Shown here: positions 38,141-50,870 of the stretch, piece by piece
Layout of the letters: the number at the start of each line of letters is the position of its first letter
Numbering within the stretch: the stretch's first letter is position 1
Notes under the pieces: model-generated
What the model saw: the letters and a program-made list of their open reading frames with translations, nothing else
What the model was told of the DNA's origin: nothing
Databases searched by the model: none
Position numbers and translations under genes: made by a program
Assembly: GCA_945910005.1 (NCBI GenBank)
Contig: OX246740.1
Location: forward strand, 674,917 to 738,916
DNA from: Isoperla grammatica
Taxonomy: Eukaryota > Arthropoda > Insecta > Plecoptera > Perlodidae
Direction: 5' to 3'
Length of the DNA: 64,000 nt

Positions 38141-38567
38141 GACAAGATTCTCAGATTATTGAGCGGCGAACTTGTGTTGATCGGTCGTTGTGGTAGGCGT
38201 AGCTGCAGAAGGTGTAAGTTCCAGTAAGGGCCTCGAACTAAACCGGTTTTAAGGTTTGCCTCGTATATTGGAAGTAGTTCGTATAACCCTAATTTCTATA
38301 GCTCTATAGTTACGGACCGAAAACTAAGTTATCTAAACACCTTTCTTCACGGAAAAAAATAGTATTGTTAGAGTAGCAATATTGATTTTGTTAATACGTT
38401 TCTGGCAGTTACAACAATAAGAATTGCAGCTGTAACAAACTCAGTTGTTAGAACAACAAAGTGTGTTTGCTAATACTGCAATTCAATAATTGTTAATACG
38501 ACATGGCTAGTTTAGCAATATTTATTGTTGCCTTAACAACAATACTTATTGTAATATTGGTAATGTA
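38141..38567. other. Flank of the 111-bp satellite
   Basis: From about 38360 it is rich in CAATATTG- and TTGTTAA-type short palindromic words, like a diverged relative of the adjacent satellite unit. Confidence 0.45.
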
Positions 38568-38570
38568 ACA

Positions 38571-39974
38571 ACAACTCTTGTGTTGTTACTGCAGCAATAT
38601 GGTATTGGCGTAACAACGAGATCATCTCGCTACTCGTGCAATATTGTGTTGTGATAGCAACAATATAGAATGAGCACAACCACAACTCTTGTGTTGTTAA
38701 TGCAGCAATATGGTATTGGCGTAACAACGAGATCATCTCGCTACTCGTGCAATATTGTGTTGTGATAGCAACAATATAGAATGAGCACAACCACAACTCT
38801 TGTGTTGTTACTGCAGCAATATGGTATTGGCGTAACAACGAGATCATCTCGCTACTCGTGCAATATTGTGTTGTGATAGCAACAATATAGAATGAGCACA
38901 ACCACAACTCTTGTGTTGTTAATGCAGCAATATGGTATTGGCGTAACAACGAGATCATCTCGCTACTCGTGCAATATTGTGTTGTGATAGCAACAATATA
39001 GAATGAGCACAACCACAACTCTTGTGTTGTTACTGCAGCAATATGGTATTGGCGTAACAACGAGATCATCTCGCTACTCGTGCAATATTGTGTTGTGATA
39101 GCAACAATATAGAATGAGCACAACCACAACTCTTGTGTTGTTACTGCAGCAATATGGTATTGGCGTAACAACGAGATCATCTCGCTACTCGTGCAATATT
39201 GTGTTGTGATAGCAACAATATAGAATGAGCACAACCACAACTCTTGTGTTGTTACTGCAGCAATATGGTATTGGCGTAACAACGAGATCATCTCGCTACT
39301 CGTGCAATATTGTGTTGTGATAGCAACAATATAGAATGAGCACAACCACAACTCTTGTGTTGTTAATGCAGCAATATGGTATTGGCGTAACAACGAGATC
39401 ATCTCGCTACTCGTGCAATATTGTGTTGTGATAGCAACAATATAGAATGAGCACAACCACAACTCTTGTGTTGTTAATGCAGCAATATGGTATTGGCGTA
39501 ACAACGAGATCATCTCGCTACTCGTGCAATATTGTGTTGTGATAGCAACAATATAGAATGAGCACAACCACAACTCTTGTGTTGTTACTGCAGCAATATG
39601 GTATTGGCGTAACAACGAGATCATCTCGCTACTCGTGCAATATTGTGTTGTGATAGCAACAATATAGAATGAGCACAACCACAACTCTTGTGTTGTTAAT
39701 GCAGCAATATGGTATTGGCGTAACAACGAGATCATCTCGCTACTCGTGCAATATTGTGTTGTGATAGCAACAATATAGAATGAGCACAACAACAACTCTT
39801 GTGTTGTTAATGCAGCAATATGGTATTGGCGTAACAACGAGATCATCTCGCTACTCGTGCAATATTGTGTTGTGATAGCAACAATATAGAATGAGCACAA
39901 CCACAACTCTTGTGTTGTTACTGCAGCAATATGGTATTGGCGTAACAACGAGATCATCTCGCTACTCGTGCAAT
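38571..39974. repeat. 111-bp satellite, about 12.7 copies
   Basis: Very uniform units (landmarks GTTGTTACTGCAGCAATATG, GAGATCATCTCGCTACTCG, GTGATAGCAACAATATAG). Variation is mainly TTACTG/TTAATG, plus one or two single-base changes. 111 bp is 37 codons and one minus-strand frame is stop-free, giving a 474-codon repetitive frame. No splice sites, promoter or family match support translation. Confidence 0.98.
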
Positions 39975-40043
39975 GAGGGTAGTTTCGCTAGATGAGACAG
40001 CCTGACAACCCTGCATCTCACCCCCCCCCCCCCCCCCCCCCAC

Positions 40044-41095
40044 CCCCCTAAGTGGATTTTTGTAAAAAAGGAAAAAGTGTGTTTCTTTGTTTTAATGATG
40101 AATCTTTATACCAATTTTTACGTCTGTAACATCTCCGTTTTTGGAGCTATACTATAGGTAACCTCATTTGATAAAACACCATTTCTTTTCACCACCCTTT
40201 ACTGGATTTTCGAGAAATTGTAAAATAAAAGTTTCATTGTTTTTAAAGAAGCCTCTATACACCAATTTTCACGACTCGAACATCTTCGGTTTTCGAAATA
40301 CAAAATTTACCCCCTCCAATTCACCACCCCTTTTCATCCTCTTTTACAGGATTTAAGAAAAATTGAAAATCGTATTCGTTTATTTTTAAAGGTGAATCTA
40401 ACCACCAATTTCTACGTGTGTGACATCTTTGGTTTTTGAGATATAGGTGTCTATATAACAAAATTCCCCTCTTTTCACCCCCGTCAGCTCGATTTTCGGT
40501 AAATGGTAAAATAAATGTTCATTTATGTTTCCAGGGGAATCTAATTACCAATTATTAAGTCTGTAACATGTTTGGTTTTTTATATATAAATTTACCCTCA
40601 TTTTCACCCCCTTAACTTGATTTTTGGAAAGTAATGTAATAATTGGTTTTTATTTTGTAAAGGGGAATCTAAGTACCAATTTTCACGTTTGAAACAGCTT
40701 CCATCTTTAGTTTTTAGACATGAGTATCCTGAAAAAAATTCACACCGCCGTTTTCACCCCCATTAACTTGATTTTTGCAAAACGGTAAAACACCCATTCC
40801 CGTATTTTTAATGGAGAACCTATGAACCGATTTTCACGTATGTAGTACTTTTAGTTTTTGAAATATGCGTAATCTACAAAAACACTTGAACCTTCTTTTT
40901 CACCCCCTTAGGGAAGGAATTTCCAATAATCCTTCGTTAGTGGGTGGTTTTGTCATAAGAGCCGGGTACCAACAAAATTACAAGTTCCTACGTTAAACGG
41001 TTCCAGCTGTGCGTTGATGAGTCAGTCAGTCAGTCAGTCACTCAGTCACTCAGTTACTCAGTCACTCAGTAAGGCACTTGCTTTTATATATAGAC
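40044..41095 (+). repeat. AT-rich dispersed repeat X, copy 2
   Basis: At least six degenerate units, with ACCAATTTT-type landmarks near 40111, 40262, 40405, 40548, 40676 and 40826. Then GTTCCTACGTTAAACGGTTC, GAGTCAGTCAGTCAGT repeats (41017-41070) and an end in CTTTTATATATAGAC. A C run (40020-40042) sits at its left edge. Parallel to copy 3. Confidence 0.75.
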
Positions 41096-42904
41096 AAAAT
41101 AACCGAATGATATGTACCGTAAAATAACGGGTATACATCCGTTGTATAACAGCTAAGAATTTAAAAAATTATCAAATTATTAAACTAACAATGTGGTTTA
41201 CACATCTAATTGAACAATGAGTGATACCACGAGAGGGCTCAGAATTAGTATATTAACATACATGATTACTTCTAAAAAGTTTTGGCCCCACGGGGATTCG
41301 AACCTTGAACACATGGATAGAGAGTACCTACTGTTTACAAAGTTTACAGTTGTTTACAAGGCCAAATGCATAGTCGGTTCCTCACGTGCTCTTCAGCCAC
41401 ACCTCAGTCTGTCCTCAGGAGCGACTCAAGAATGGTATTCTCAAACCTTCCTGAATCTCGCCTCAGCTGAGGAGAAGCTAGAGCCATTGTTATACTTAAA
41501 AACATTGTTTATTGCCACCTTGATTCGTGAGAAAACTACTACTAAAAGTATGCAAAGTATGCATTTGGTCCTAGACCACTCGGCCAATTTGACCGGATGA
41601 GAAGGTTTCTGCCGCACGCCTGTTTTGTCAGGGTTGATGGAATGCAATGCAGTAGACGAGGCGACATGTTTTCGCGAGCGCTCCTCCCTCGTTGTCCAGT
41701 GTGACGTTTGGATCCAATGTTGTCTAATCGTCAAGAAGACGCGCGATAGGGGTTAAGACACATTTCCAAGAAAAACAGTATAGTAAATGCATTGGTGTGA
41801 TGAAATGAAGAGGTGCCATTGCATTGGCAACGTCGGAGCTCAGTGCTAGGCAAATATTTTAACCCAAAATGTCACAAATCCTGTCGTGCACGCTAAATAG
41901 TTGAGTATTTACCAGTAATTCAAAAGAACGCAAGCTCCGTTATCTAGGTTAAGCTTCTTGAGAACATGGTTGGGACGTTCACTAAAAATCGAGCATTGCT
42001 TGAAATCATTCGCCCGTGTGTAAATTTGCAGGTAAACGTCTTGCAGTAGCCCTAGACTGGAGTTCCAGTCAAACCGGTGATTGTTACAAATAAATAATAA
42101 CGTTTGTAAGTTTATCTCGTGTCTGCTATGAATGCTAGAATAATGCTAGAGTGTAATTAAAAAACTGATGTATCACTAATGAAATGGCGTGGTGATAAGT
42201 GTACGTCGTATACACACTGCTCGCGACGATGAAGCATATTAGAATGCGCGGTAAACTTGACATTATGCATTGACCGACACTATCATTTAGTTTGTCTTAT
42301 TTGTGGTTGATATGTATAAAATTGACGTTGACTAATGTACATTTTTTAAATTTTATATATTCATTACTTTATTAATTATGTATTTATTTAGTAATAACCA
42401 ATTAGAGATGACATCGGGTAGTAAAATCTGGATTCGATCCCAGCCCCTCAAGGATTCGGGTAACCCGAATCCTAGAAGTGTATGTTATTTGAAGGCCATG
42501 ACTGCCCGTGGCAGAAGCTGCCAGGGTGCGTTCTATCAGCCAGTGATGATGGTCGGTAAGGGGTGGGGGTAGGCCGAGAGCCAGTGGGAGCACAGGCATA
42601 CCAGAACTCGCCCGCAGCAATTACACCACATAAAATAGGCTTAGTCTATTTTTAATCAAGCCGATAATGGGTACATAACGGAGCGGGAAAGTATTTTATG
42701 GAATGGAAACAAGTCATTTTGTTATCACCATTGTTGGCGCATTGTTGAAGCATACAACAATTCAACTAAAAATGTACCAGAACAAGATTCGAATCCTTAG
42801 AACGGATTCGGGTAATTTTTGGATTCGGATAACCCGGATACCCGGATACCCGATGTCATCCCTAAACCAAATGGTTATACGTTCCAATGATATTTAGGAT
42901 GAGT
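41096..42904. other. Intergenic stretch
   Basis: Contains half of a tRNA-like T-arm on the minus strand at about 41290-41312 (GGTTCGAATCCCCGTGGGGCC). An open frame at 41217-41600 runs across it, so it is probably fortuitous. 42420-42480 and 42790-42860 share a TTCGGGTAACCCGAATCC-type motif. No gene recognised. Confidence 0.45.
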
Positions 42905-43080
42905 TGGTTGACAGAGATGGCTCAGTGCGTAGCACACGGGGCTCCGATTCGTGAGGTCGCCGGTTCTAATTTGAAATTGACCACAAAGCTACATTTTAAA
43001 TCGGTAAACGCCCGTGATTTAAAAATAAACCTAAACTAAGGGCTATCGTTTACAAAACTAAAAACCGTCAAAGCTAGATT
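42905..43080 (+). repeat. tRNA-derived SINE
   Basis: A-box TGGCTCAGTGCG at 42918-42929 and a weak B-box CCGGTTCTAAT at about 42960, then an A-rich body. Tail not defined. Confidence 0.5.
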
Positions 43081-43831
43081 GTGTTCTTCATCAAGTAAAG
43101 TACGGTAGACGGTAGCCAAAAAAGCTTAGGAACTTTTTGATTGGATATCATTCCAACACTTAGACTACTAACTCACGTGATTGACGAAGTAAAACATGTT
43201 TCATTGAAACGCAGAAGTAAGTTCCCCCCCCCCCCCCCCCCCCCTCCCTCCCTCAGTTATATTTATGGAGCTTTATTCTAACACACTAAGTGCAAGCTAT
43301 TAATGCACATGTGCAACACACAACCACCAATAATTAAAACTAAATTATTGCATTGAAAGACAAATAATTTCAAACAATCATCAATATACAATTGAAAATA
43401 CTAGAGAAAAAGTATTGATCAACGTTCGAGCACAAAAAGTGATCGCACATGTTTTGTTTTCGGAACTACTGTGTACCATGTAGAAGAACATATGATAACA
43501 CTTCCTTATTATTATAATGTTCATAACTACTAAGTTATAAGTATCCACACAGTATCCAATATTGAGAAAATGAATGACACATCCGTACCCTAATTGGGGG
43601 ACCACTTACTCTTTCTTTATGTGCAAAATATATAGCAACACGGGATAATTACTACACTATACTCATACAATGAACTCTACTTCCACTACAAAAATCGAGC
43701 TTGTATTACTCTACCCGATTAGACCACTATAAAATTACATTACATGACATAGCTCACTTACCAAGCTCAGTGGTGGACAAACCGTTGGCAATATTTTGTT
43801 GAAAATGCGCTCCAATCACTAGTCCGAATAA
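43081..43831. other. Intergenic stretch
   Basis: Contains a C run of about 20 at 43224-43244 and AT-rich sequence. No gene recognised. Confidence 0.5.
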
Positions 43832-44534
43832 CACATTCAAATGAAATGACGATGCTACACAGTTCGTTTGTCATAAAACATGGATATTCATGATGATGAG
43901 ACATTCAAATAAAACGACGGTGCTAGACAGTTCGTTTGTCATAAAACATGGATATTCATGATGATGAGACATTCAAATAAAACGACGGTGCTAGACAGTT
44001 CGTTTGTCATAAAACATGGATATTCATGATGATGAGACATTCAAATAAAACGACGGTGCTAGACAGTTCGTTTGTCATAAAACAGGGATATTCATGATGA
44101 TGAGACACATTCAAATAACACGACGGTGCTAGACAGTTCGTTTGTCATAAAACAGGGATATTCATGATGATGAGACACATTCAAATAACACGACGGTGCT
44201 AGACAGTTCGTTTGTCATAAAACAGGGATATTCATGACGACGAGGCACATTCAAATAACACGACGGTGCTAGACAGTTCGTTTGTCATAAAACAGGGATA
44301 TTCATGATGATGAGACACATTCAAATAAAACGACGGTGCTAGACAGTTCGTTTGTCATAAAACAGGGATATTCATGATGATGAGACACATTCAAATAACA
44401 CGACGGTGCTAGACAGTTCGTTTGTCATAAAACAGGGATATTCATGATGATGAGACACATTCAAATAACACGACGGTGCTAGACAGTTCGTTTGTCATAA
44501 AACAGGGATATTCATGACGACGAGGCACATTCAA
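43832..44534. repeat. 68-70-bp minisatellite, about 10 copies
   Basis: Units carry GTGCTAGACAGTTCGTTTGT, CATAAAACA and ATATTCATGATGATGAG. The first four units lack a CA present in the later ones. Two units share GACGACGAGG variants, suggesting block duplication. Confidence 0.97.
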
Positions 44535-45288
44535 GAACAGCGATCATGAGGGAGATGAGAAGAGCATTCAGTGAAACTTTACAAATCACAAGATTGAAAT
44601 AATAAAATTAATAAATTAACCAACCGTACATTAATCTACGATTACTATATTACCTTCCACGGTGGCTCAGACGATGGTGAATGCAATTTTAATAGTGGAG
44701 TAAAGATGTCTAAAATTAGTGCAAAATGTGAAACAAACGGGAAAATTTGCACACTGACTAATTTGAGTATGCTGAATCCAAAAATTGATGGCCCCAAACT
44801 GAACTAATTATAGTTAGCGACTTATTAATTAAATTAAATCAATTAATTAAATTGAGCTATTCTCAATATAGTCAAGTGAGGTATTAAATGAAAGGTAATC
44901 ATGCATGTTACATCTTTGGGACGATTAAAATAACATTTAATTAACAGTAATTAAGTTAATGGCGCAATTAATACAAAAATATTAATTTTCCACAAAACGT
45001 GATAATACGATGGCAATGTAGCACAACTATCACTTTAATAGTTAAAACACATTTAAACCAGCAGGAAGTAACTTTTATAGCAGTCACAATTAATTCTTTG
45101 ATTAATTACATTATTAATTAGTCAATCAATATAAAGATTGTGTTCAAAAACATAGCGCGTGACATATCAAACTGTATCATTTGAACACTGCAATATGTGA
45201 ATGTGAATATTACACATTGAAAAAAATAACACAATACTAATAATTACTAATACTATACTAATACTAAAAACTAATACAAATATTTAAT

Positions 45289-45292
<4 letters not shown>

Positions 45293-45352
<60 letters not shown>
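45293..45352. repeat. (TA)n microsatellite
   Basis: About 28 TA units in the left arm of the foldback element, absent from the right arm. Confidence 0.98.
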
Positions 45353-45359
<7 letters not shown>

Positions 45360-45369
45360 ATAATAATAA

Positions 45370-45655
45370 TAATGCTAATAATAACCCCTTGATTAACTCG
45401 TACATAACAGCTCGGGGAGGTACTTGAGCTTTAGGGATATAATAACCCCTTGATTATCTCGTACATTACAGCTCGGGGGGTACTTGAGCTCTAGGGATGT
45501 ACAAACCCCTTGATTATCTCGTGCATAACAGCTCGGAAGGTACTTGAGCTTAGGGATGTAATAACCCCTTGATTATCTCGTACATTACAGCTCGGGGAAG
45601 TACTTGATGTCTAAGAATGTACCAACCTCTTGATAAACTCGTACTTACTTGGTTT
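45370..45655 (-). repeat. 61-bp satellite, left block (about 4.5 units)
   Basis: Units read CCCCTTGATTA...CTCGTACATAACAGCTCGG, the reverse complement of the right block. They are more diverged from one another than the right-block units. Confidence 0.95.
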
Positions 45656-47465
45656 GTAATAAGTCCTAGGGGCTCAAGTATCTCCCGAGCTGTTATGTAC
45701 GAGTCAAGGGGTTGCACATCCCCAGAGCTCAAGTACTTCCCCGAGCTGTTATATACGAGTTCATAAAGGGGTTAGTACATCCCTTAAGCTCAAGTACTTT
45801 CCCCAGCTGTTATGTACGAGTTAATAAAGGGGTTAGTACATCCCTTAAGCTCAAGTACTTTCCCCAGCTGTTATGTACGAGTTAATAAAGGGGTTAGTAC
45901 ATCCCTTAAGCTCAAGTACTTTCCCCAGCTGTTATGTACGAGTTAATAAAGGGGTTAGTACATCCCTAAAGCTCAAGTACCTCCCGAGCTGTTATGTACG
46001 AGTTAATAAAAGGGTTAGTACATCCCTAAAGCTCAAATACTTCCCCCAGCTGTTATGTACGAGCTAATAAAGGGTTAAGTACATCCCTAAATCTCAGGTA
46101 CCTCCCGAGCTGTTATGTACGAGTTAATAAAGGGGTTAGTACATCCTTAAAGCTCAAATACTTGCCCCAGCTGTTATGTACGAGTTAATAAAGGGGTTAG
46201 TACATCCTTAAAGCTCAAGTACTTCCCGAGCTGTTATGTACGAGTTAATAAAGGGGTTAGTACATCCCCAGAGCTCAAATACCTCCCCAAGCTGTTATGT
46301 ACGAGTTAATAAAGGGGTTAGAACACTCTAGAGCTCAAGTACTTCCCCGAGCTGTTATGTACGAGTTAATCAAGGGTTAAGTACATCCCCAGAGCTCAAA
46401 TACCTCCCCAAGCTGTTATGTACGAGTTAATAAAGGGGTTAGTACACTCTAGAGCTCAAGTACTTCCCCGAGCTGTTATGTACGAGTTAATAAAGGGGTT
46501 AGTACACTCTAGAGCTCAAGTACTTCCCCGAGCTGTTATGTACGAGTTAATCAAGGGGTTAGTACATCCCTAGAGCTCAAGTACTTCCCGAGCTGTTATG
46601 TACGAGTTAATAAAGGGGTTCGTACATCCCTAGAGCTCAAGTACTTCCCGAGCTGTTATGTACGAGTTAATAAAGGGGTTAGTACACTCTAGAGCTCAAG
46701 TACTTCCCGAGCTGTTATGTACGAGTTCATAAAGGGGTTAGTACATCCCTAGAGCTCAAGTACTTCCCGAGCTGTTATGTACGAGTTAATAAAGGGGTTA
46801 GTACACTCTAGAGCTCAAGTACTTCCCCGAGCTGTTATGTACGAGTTAATCAAGGGGTTAGTACATCTCTAGAGTTCAAATACTTCCCCGAGCTGTTATG
46901 TACGAGTTAATCAAGGGGTTAGTACATCTCTAGAGGTCAAATACTTCCCCGAGCTGTTATGTACGAGTTAATCAAGGGGTTAGTACATCTCTAGAGGTCA
47001 AATACTTCCCCGAGCTGTTATGTACGAGTTAATCAAGGGGTTAGTACATCTCTAGAGGTCAAATACTTCCCCGAGCTGTTATGTACGAGTTAATAAAGGG
47101 GTTAGTACACTCTAGAGCTCAAGTACTTCCCCGAGCTGTTATGTACGAGTTAATCAAGGGGTTAGTACATCCCTAGAGCTCAAGTACTTCCCAAGCTGTT
47201 ATGTACGAGTTAATAAAGGGGTTAGTACATCTCTAGAGTTCAAATACTTCCCCGAGCTGTTATGTACGAGTTAATCAAGGGGTTAGTACATCTCTAGAGG
47301 TCAAATACTTCCCCGATTTGTTATGTACGAGTTAATCAAGGGGTTAGTACATCTCTAGAGGTCAAATACTTCCCCGATTTGTTATGTACGAGTTAATCAA
47401 GGGGTTAGTACATCTCTAGAGGTCAAATACTTCCCCGAGCTGTTATGTACGAGTTAGTGAACGGG
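45656..47465 (+). repeat. 61-bp satellite, right block (about 29 units)
   Basis: Units contain GAGCTGTTATGTACGAGTTA, AAGGGGTTAGTACATC and GCTCAAGTACTTCCCC. Sub-families (ACTCTAGAG, ATCTCTAGAGGTC, ATCCCTTAAG) are clustered, consistent with recent block duplication. Confidence 0.97.
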
Positions 47466-48101
47466 TTAGTATTAGTATTATTTATTATATTATTATATAA
47501 ATTACACTTGTATTGTTAGTTATATTAGTATTAGTATAGTAGTAGTCAGTATTAATATTGTGGTAATTATATTTTTTTAAATGTGTTATATGCACATTCA
47601 CATTATTGCAGTGTTCAAATGATACAGTTTGATATGTCACACGCTATGTTTTTGAACACAATCTTTATATTGATTGACTAATTAATAATGTAAGTAATCA
47701 TGCAAAGATTTAATTGTGACTTCTATAAAAGTTACTTCCTGCTGGTTTAAATGTGTTTTAACTATTAAAGTGATAGTTGTGCTACATTGGCATCGTATTA
47801 TCACGTTTTGGTTAAAATTTATATTTTTGTATTAATTGCGCAATTAACTTAATTTCTGTTGATTAAATTTTACTTTTATAGTACTAACGATGTAACATGC
47901 ATGATTATCTTTTATTTAATACCTCACTTGACTATATTGAGTTAATTTAATCGAGAATAGCTCAATTTAATTAATTAATTAAATTTAATTAATAATTTGC
48001 CACCTATTATTAGTTCAGTTTGGGACCATCAATTTTTGGATTCAACATACTCAAATTAGTCATTGTGCAAATTTTCACTGTTTGCACTATTTTGGCTAAA
48101 G

Positions 48102-48404
48102 GAAGGAGATCCTTATTGCACTATAAACCGAGTTGGGTTCGTATACCGCATATATAGGGCACAGATATTCGTTATCCTATAGTTCCCATCTCACACTCAA
48201 CGCTCCAAACGGCGTAGCCATAGATAATGTATTATACACATCGTGTGGCGTATTTGTGCAAATAGAGTTGTAAAACAACAAACAATATTTAAAAAAGTAA
48301 TGCTAAGTATACTTTGAGAGATAATATAAATTATGAACAAAATTTCAGTCCCACACAATATGTATTTTAATTTTCTATTCAGCACTTATAGGAGACACAG
48401 CACA
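48102..48404. other. Intergenic stretch
   Basis: Between the foldback element and repeat X copy 3; nothing recognised. Confidence 0.5.
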
Positions 48405-50186
48405 GCAGTTGTACAAATACAAAAGTCACCCCTTCCAATTTACCACCCCTTCTCATCCTCCTTCACAGGATTTAAGGAAAATAGAAAAACATGTATTCGT
48501 TTATTTTATAGAAGAATCTTACCACCAATTCTCACATGTGTAACATCTTTGGTTTTTGAGATATAGGTGTCTTTATTACAAAATTCCCCTCTTTTCACCC
48601 CCGTCAGCTCGATTTTCAGAAAATGGTAAAACAAATGTTCATTTATTTTTTTCATGAGAATCTAATTACCAATTATTAGGTCTGTAGCATGTTTGGTTTT
48701 TGAGATATACATTTACCCCCATTTTCACCTCCTTACCTTGATTTTAGAAAAATGATGTTATACTTGTTTTTTATTTTGTAAAGGGGAATCTAAGTACCAA
48801 TTTTCACGTTTTAAACAGCTTCCATCTTTAGTTTTTGGACGGGTATCCTGATAAAAAAATTCAAACCCCCGTTTTCACCCCCACTAACTTGATTTTTGCA
48901 AAACGGTAAAACCCATATTCCTTTATTTTTAATGAAGAACCTATGAACCGATTTTTACGTGCGTAGCACTTTTAGTTTTTGAAATATGAGTAATCTAAAA
49001 AAACACTTTCACCCCCTTGTTCACCTCTTTAGCGACGGAATTTCCAAAAATCCTTTCTTAGTGGGTGGTTTTGCCATAAGAGTTCACTAAGTATCTACAA
49101 ACCAGGGAGTCGAACCGAAATTAATTTCGGTTCGGGTTTGGGTTCAGGTTCAGCGATAGTAAAAATATCGGTTTAGTTTCGGGTTCAGGTTTTATTGAAC
49201 TGAGAATTCTGGTTCGGGTTCAGGTTTTGTATTTATAAAGGTTCGGGTTCGGGTTGAATTACGGTTTGGTTCAGGTTCAGGTTCACTTCCATTCTCATTT
49301 GATTTTGAGAAGTGGTTTTCGAGAAACTTAATCTGTTTGAATTTTGTTATATATTTTATTTGTATCCATTTTATGTCCCAAGCAGAAAACAGATGTATAG
49401 GCCTAAGTTTGTTTAGATATTTAGTATAAGTTTTAAGCCTGGTTTTAACTTAAGTTTACACTTTTCCAGATTAATTGTAAATGAGATATATAATTGAAAT
49501 TTTTTGCTGGAATTTAGTTGAAATTTGAGGTTTGTTTTTGTTTATGAACAGAGTGTTTGATCGAACAATCAAAATATCTTCAAGAATATGTCTTTGTTTA
49601 AGTAGTTTTGTGACCTACTTCCAAATTTCTTCGAAACTCACAGGCTTTGCCCACAAAAGAAAGATTGAACGGTGGTAGCCTGTGGCCATCCCCCCCCCCC
49701 CCCCCCCTCCCAACCCCAGCCCGCAAGTCACACAAAGGTAGCTAAACCGGGCTCACAGACAGGACAAAACAACACGTGCATATCTGACCACACACAAAAT
49801 TCGAGAATATTTCATTTTCAATAGTCTTAGTTTGTTTGTGGGATTTGAAGAAATTATGTGCTTCCATGGTTTTTATGGAATTGTGAGGTTATTCCTTCTT
49901 CGAACCTAAACCGCTAATAGCTAGATTTATTACGGTTCAGGTTATGGTTTTGGACATCTACGTTCAGGTTCGGGTTCGGGTTTTGACGATTCAAGAATAT
50001 GGGTTCAGGTTCGGGTTTAGATTCAGGAAAAATAACGGTTTTTACGGTTTACGGTTCGGGTTCGGGTTCGAGTCCCTGCTACAAACTTTCAAGTTCCTAC
50101 GTTAAATGGTTCGAGCTGTGCGTTAATGAGTCAGTCACTCACTCAGTCACTCAGTAAGGCACTTGCTTATATACATATATAGATTA
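48405..50186 (+). repeat. AT-rich dispersed repeat X, copy 3, split by a hAT MITE
   Basis: 48405-49102 is closely similar to 40290-40980 of copy 2. The remainder (50079-50186: AAGTTCCTACGTTAAATGG, GAGTCAGTCACTCACT, TTATATACATATATAGAT) continues copy 2's order after the inserted hAT element. The copy is truncated at its 5' side. Confidence 0.8.
49103..50078. mobile_element. hAT-type MITE, 976 bp, with perfect 8-bp target duplication
   Basis: Ends CAGGGAGTCGAACC and the complement of CAGGGACTCGAACC (13 of 14 match). Flanked by perfect CTACAAAC copies at 49095-49102 and 50079-50086. Removing the element and one duplication restores the continuity of repeat X as seen in copy 2. The sub-terminal regions are packed with GGTTCGGGTTCAGG-type repeats, plausible transposase-binding sites. 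It contains a C run at about 49689-49707. No transposase frame. Confidence 0.93.
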
Positions 50187-50802
50187 GGTGGTATACAATA
50201 TTACGTAGAAGGGTCGCCTGATTAGCGCCGAATGGAACAACGCCGAATCGATCGTGTGTACTGCACTTTCAAATATAATCCTAACCCAAAAAATAAGACC
50301 TTATAAGTTATAACCTGGAACAACGTCGAATCTTTTTCGACGTAGATCCAGCGGAACAACGCCGAATCTTTCTCGACGTAAATCCACCGGAACAACGACG
50401 AATATTTTTCGACGTAAATCCACCGGAGCAACGTTCCAATTATTCGAAACGTGGTTCTACTCAAAACGTGCAAAATAATAATAATTGAATTACTGTACGT
50501 AGCTCGACTTCACTAACACATTTTGTCATCATTTTTAGAGTTTCTCTTGCGTGTTGGAAGCTGTCATAGAAAAATGTAAATTAATGTTCATCGGAACTCA
50601 TTACAAACGTAAAAACTTGAAACCGTCAAGCCCCCTTCCCATCATATTGTTTGAAAATACACTCACGAATTATTTACTGTTCATTATTGTAATAATACAT
50701 AAGCCCCGTTCAATGCCTTTGCCTAACCTACTGTTCAATGCAGGTACATGGACCCGTAGAAATTGCGCCGTAGAAAACAGGAAAGGGACCTTTCCCTTAA
50801 AA
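50187..50802. other. Intergenic stretch with a small 36-bp tandem repeat
   Basis: About 50320-50440 holds three to four 36-bp units (GGAACAACGCCGAATC, TTTTCGACGTAAATCCA). It is open on the minus strand only because 36 is a multiple of three. No gene recognised. Confidence 0.7.
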
Positions 50803-50870
50803 TACTAGGAACACGCTCTGTGTGACGCGTTGTAAGCGAGCGCGTCTTTGTCCACGAAAATCCTGCCCAA
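50803..50870 (-). mobile_element. Helitron-like family 1, 3'-end fragment
   Basis: ACTAGGAACACGCTCTGTGTG, GACGCGTT and AAGCGAGCG are the reverse complement of the family-1 3' terminus. The 5' end was not found to the right. Confidence 0.5.

Larger units (their letters stand above)
44706..48096. mobile_element. Giant foldback element with satellite-filled arms (about 3.4 kb)
   Basis: The outer arms (about 44707-45275 and 47470-48096) are reverse complements for over 500 bp. Matching landmarks: AATTTGAGTATGCTGAATCC versus TTCAACATACTCAAATT, and AAACCAGCAGGAAGTAACTT versus its complement at about 47735. The core is a 61-bp satellite whose orientation switches near 45655, so it too belongs to the arms. 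TAAAG on each side (44701-44705, 48097-48101) may be a target duplication. No coding sequence. Confidence 0.8.

Noticed and set aside
41217..41600. 127-codon plus-strand frame as a gene
   Set aside because: It passes through a tRNA-like fragment on the opposite strand and shows no domain, splice or promoter support.
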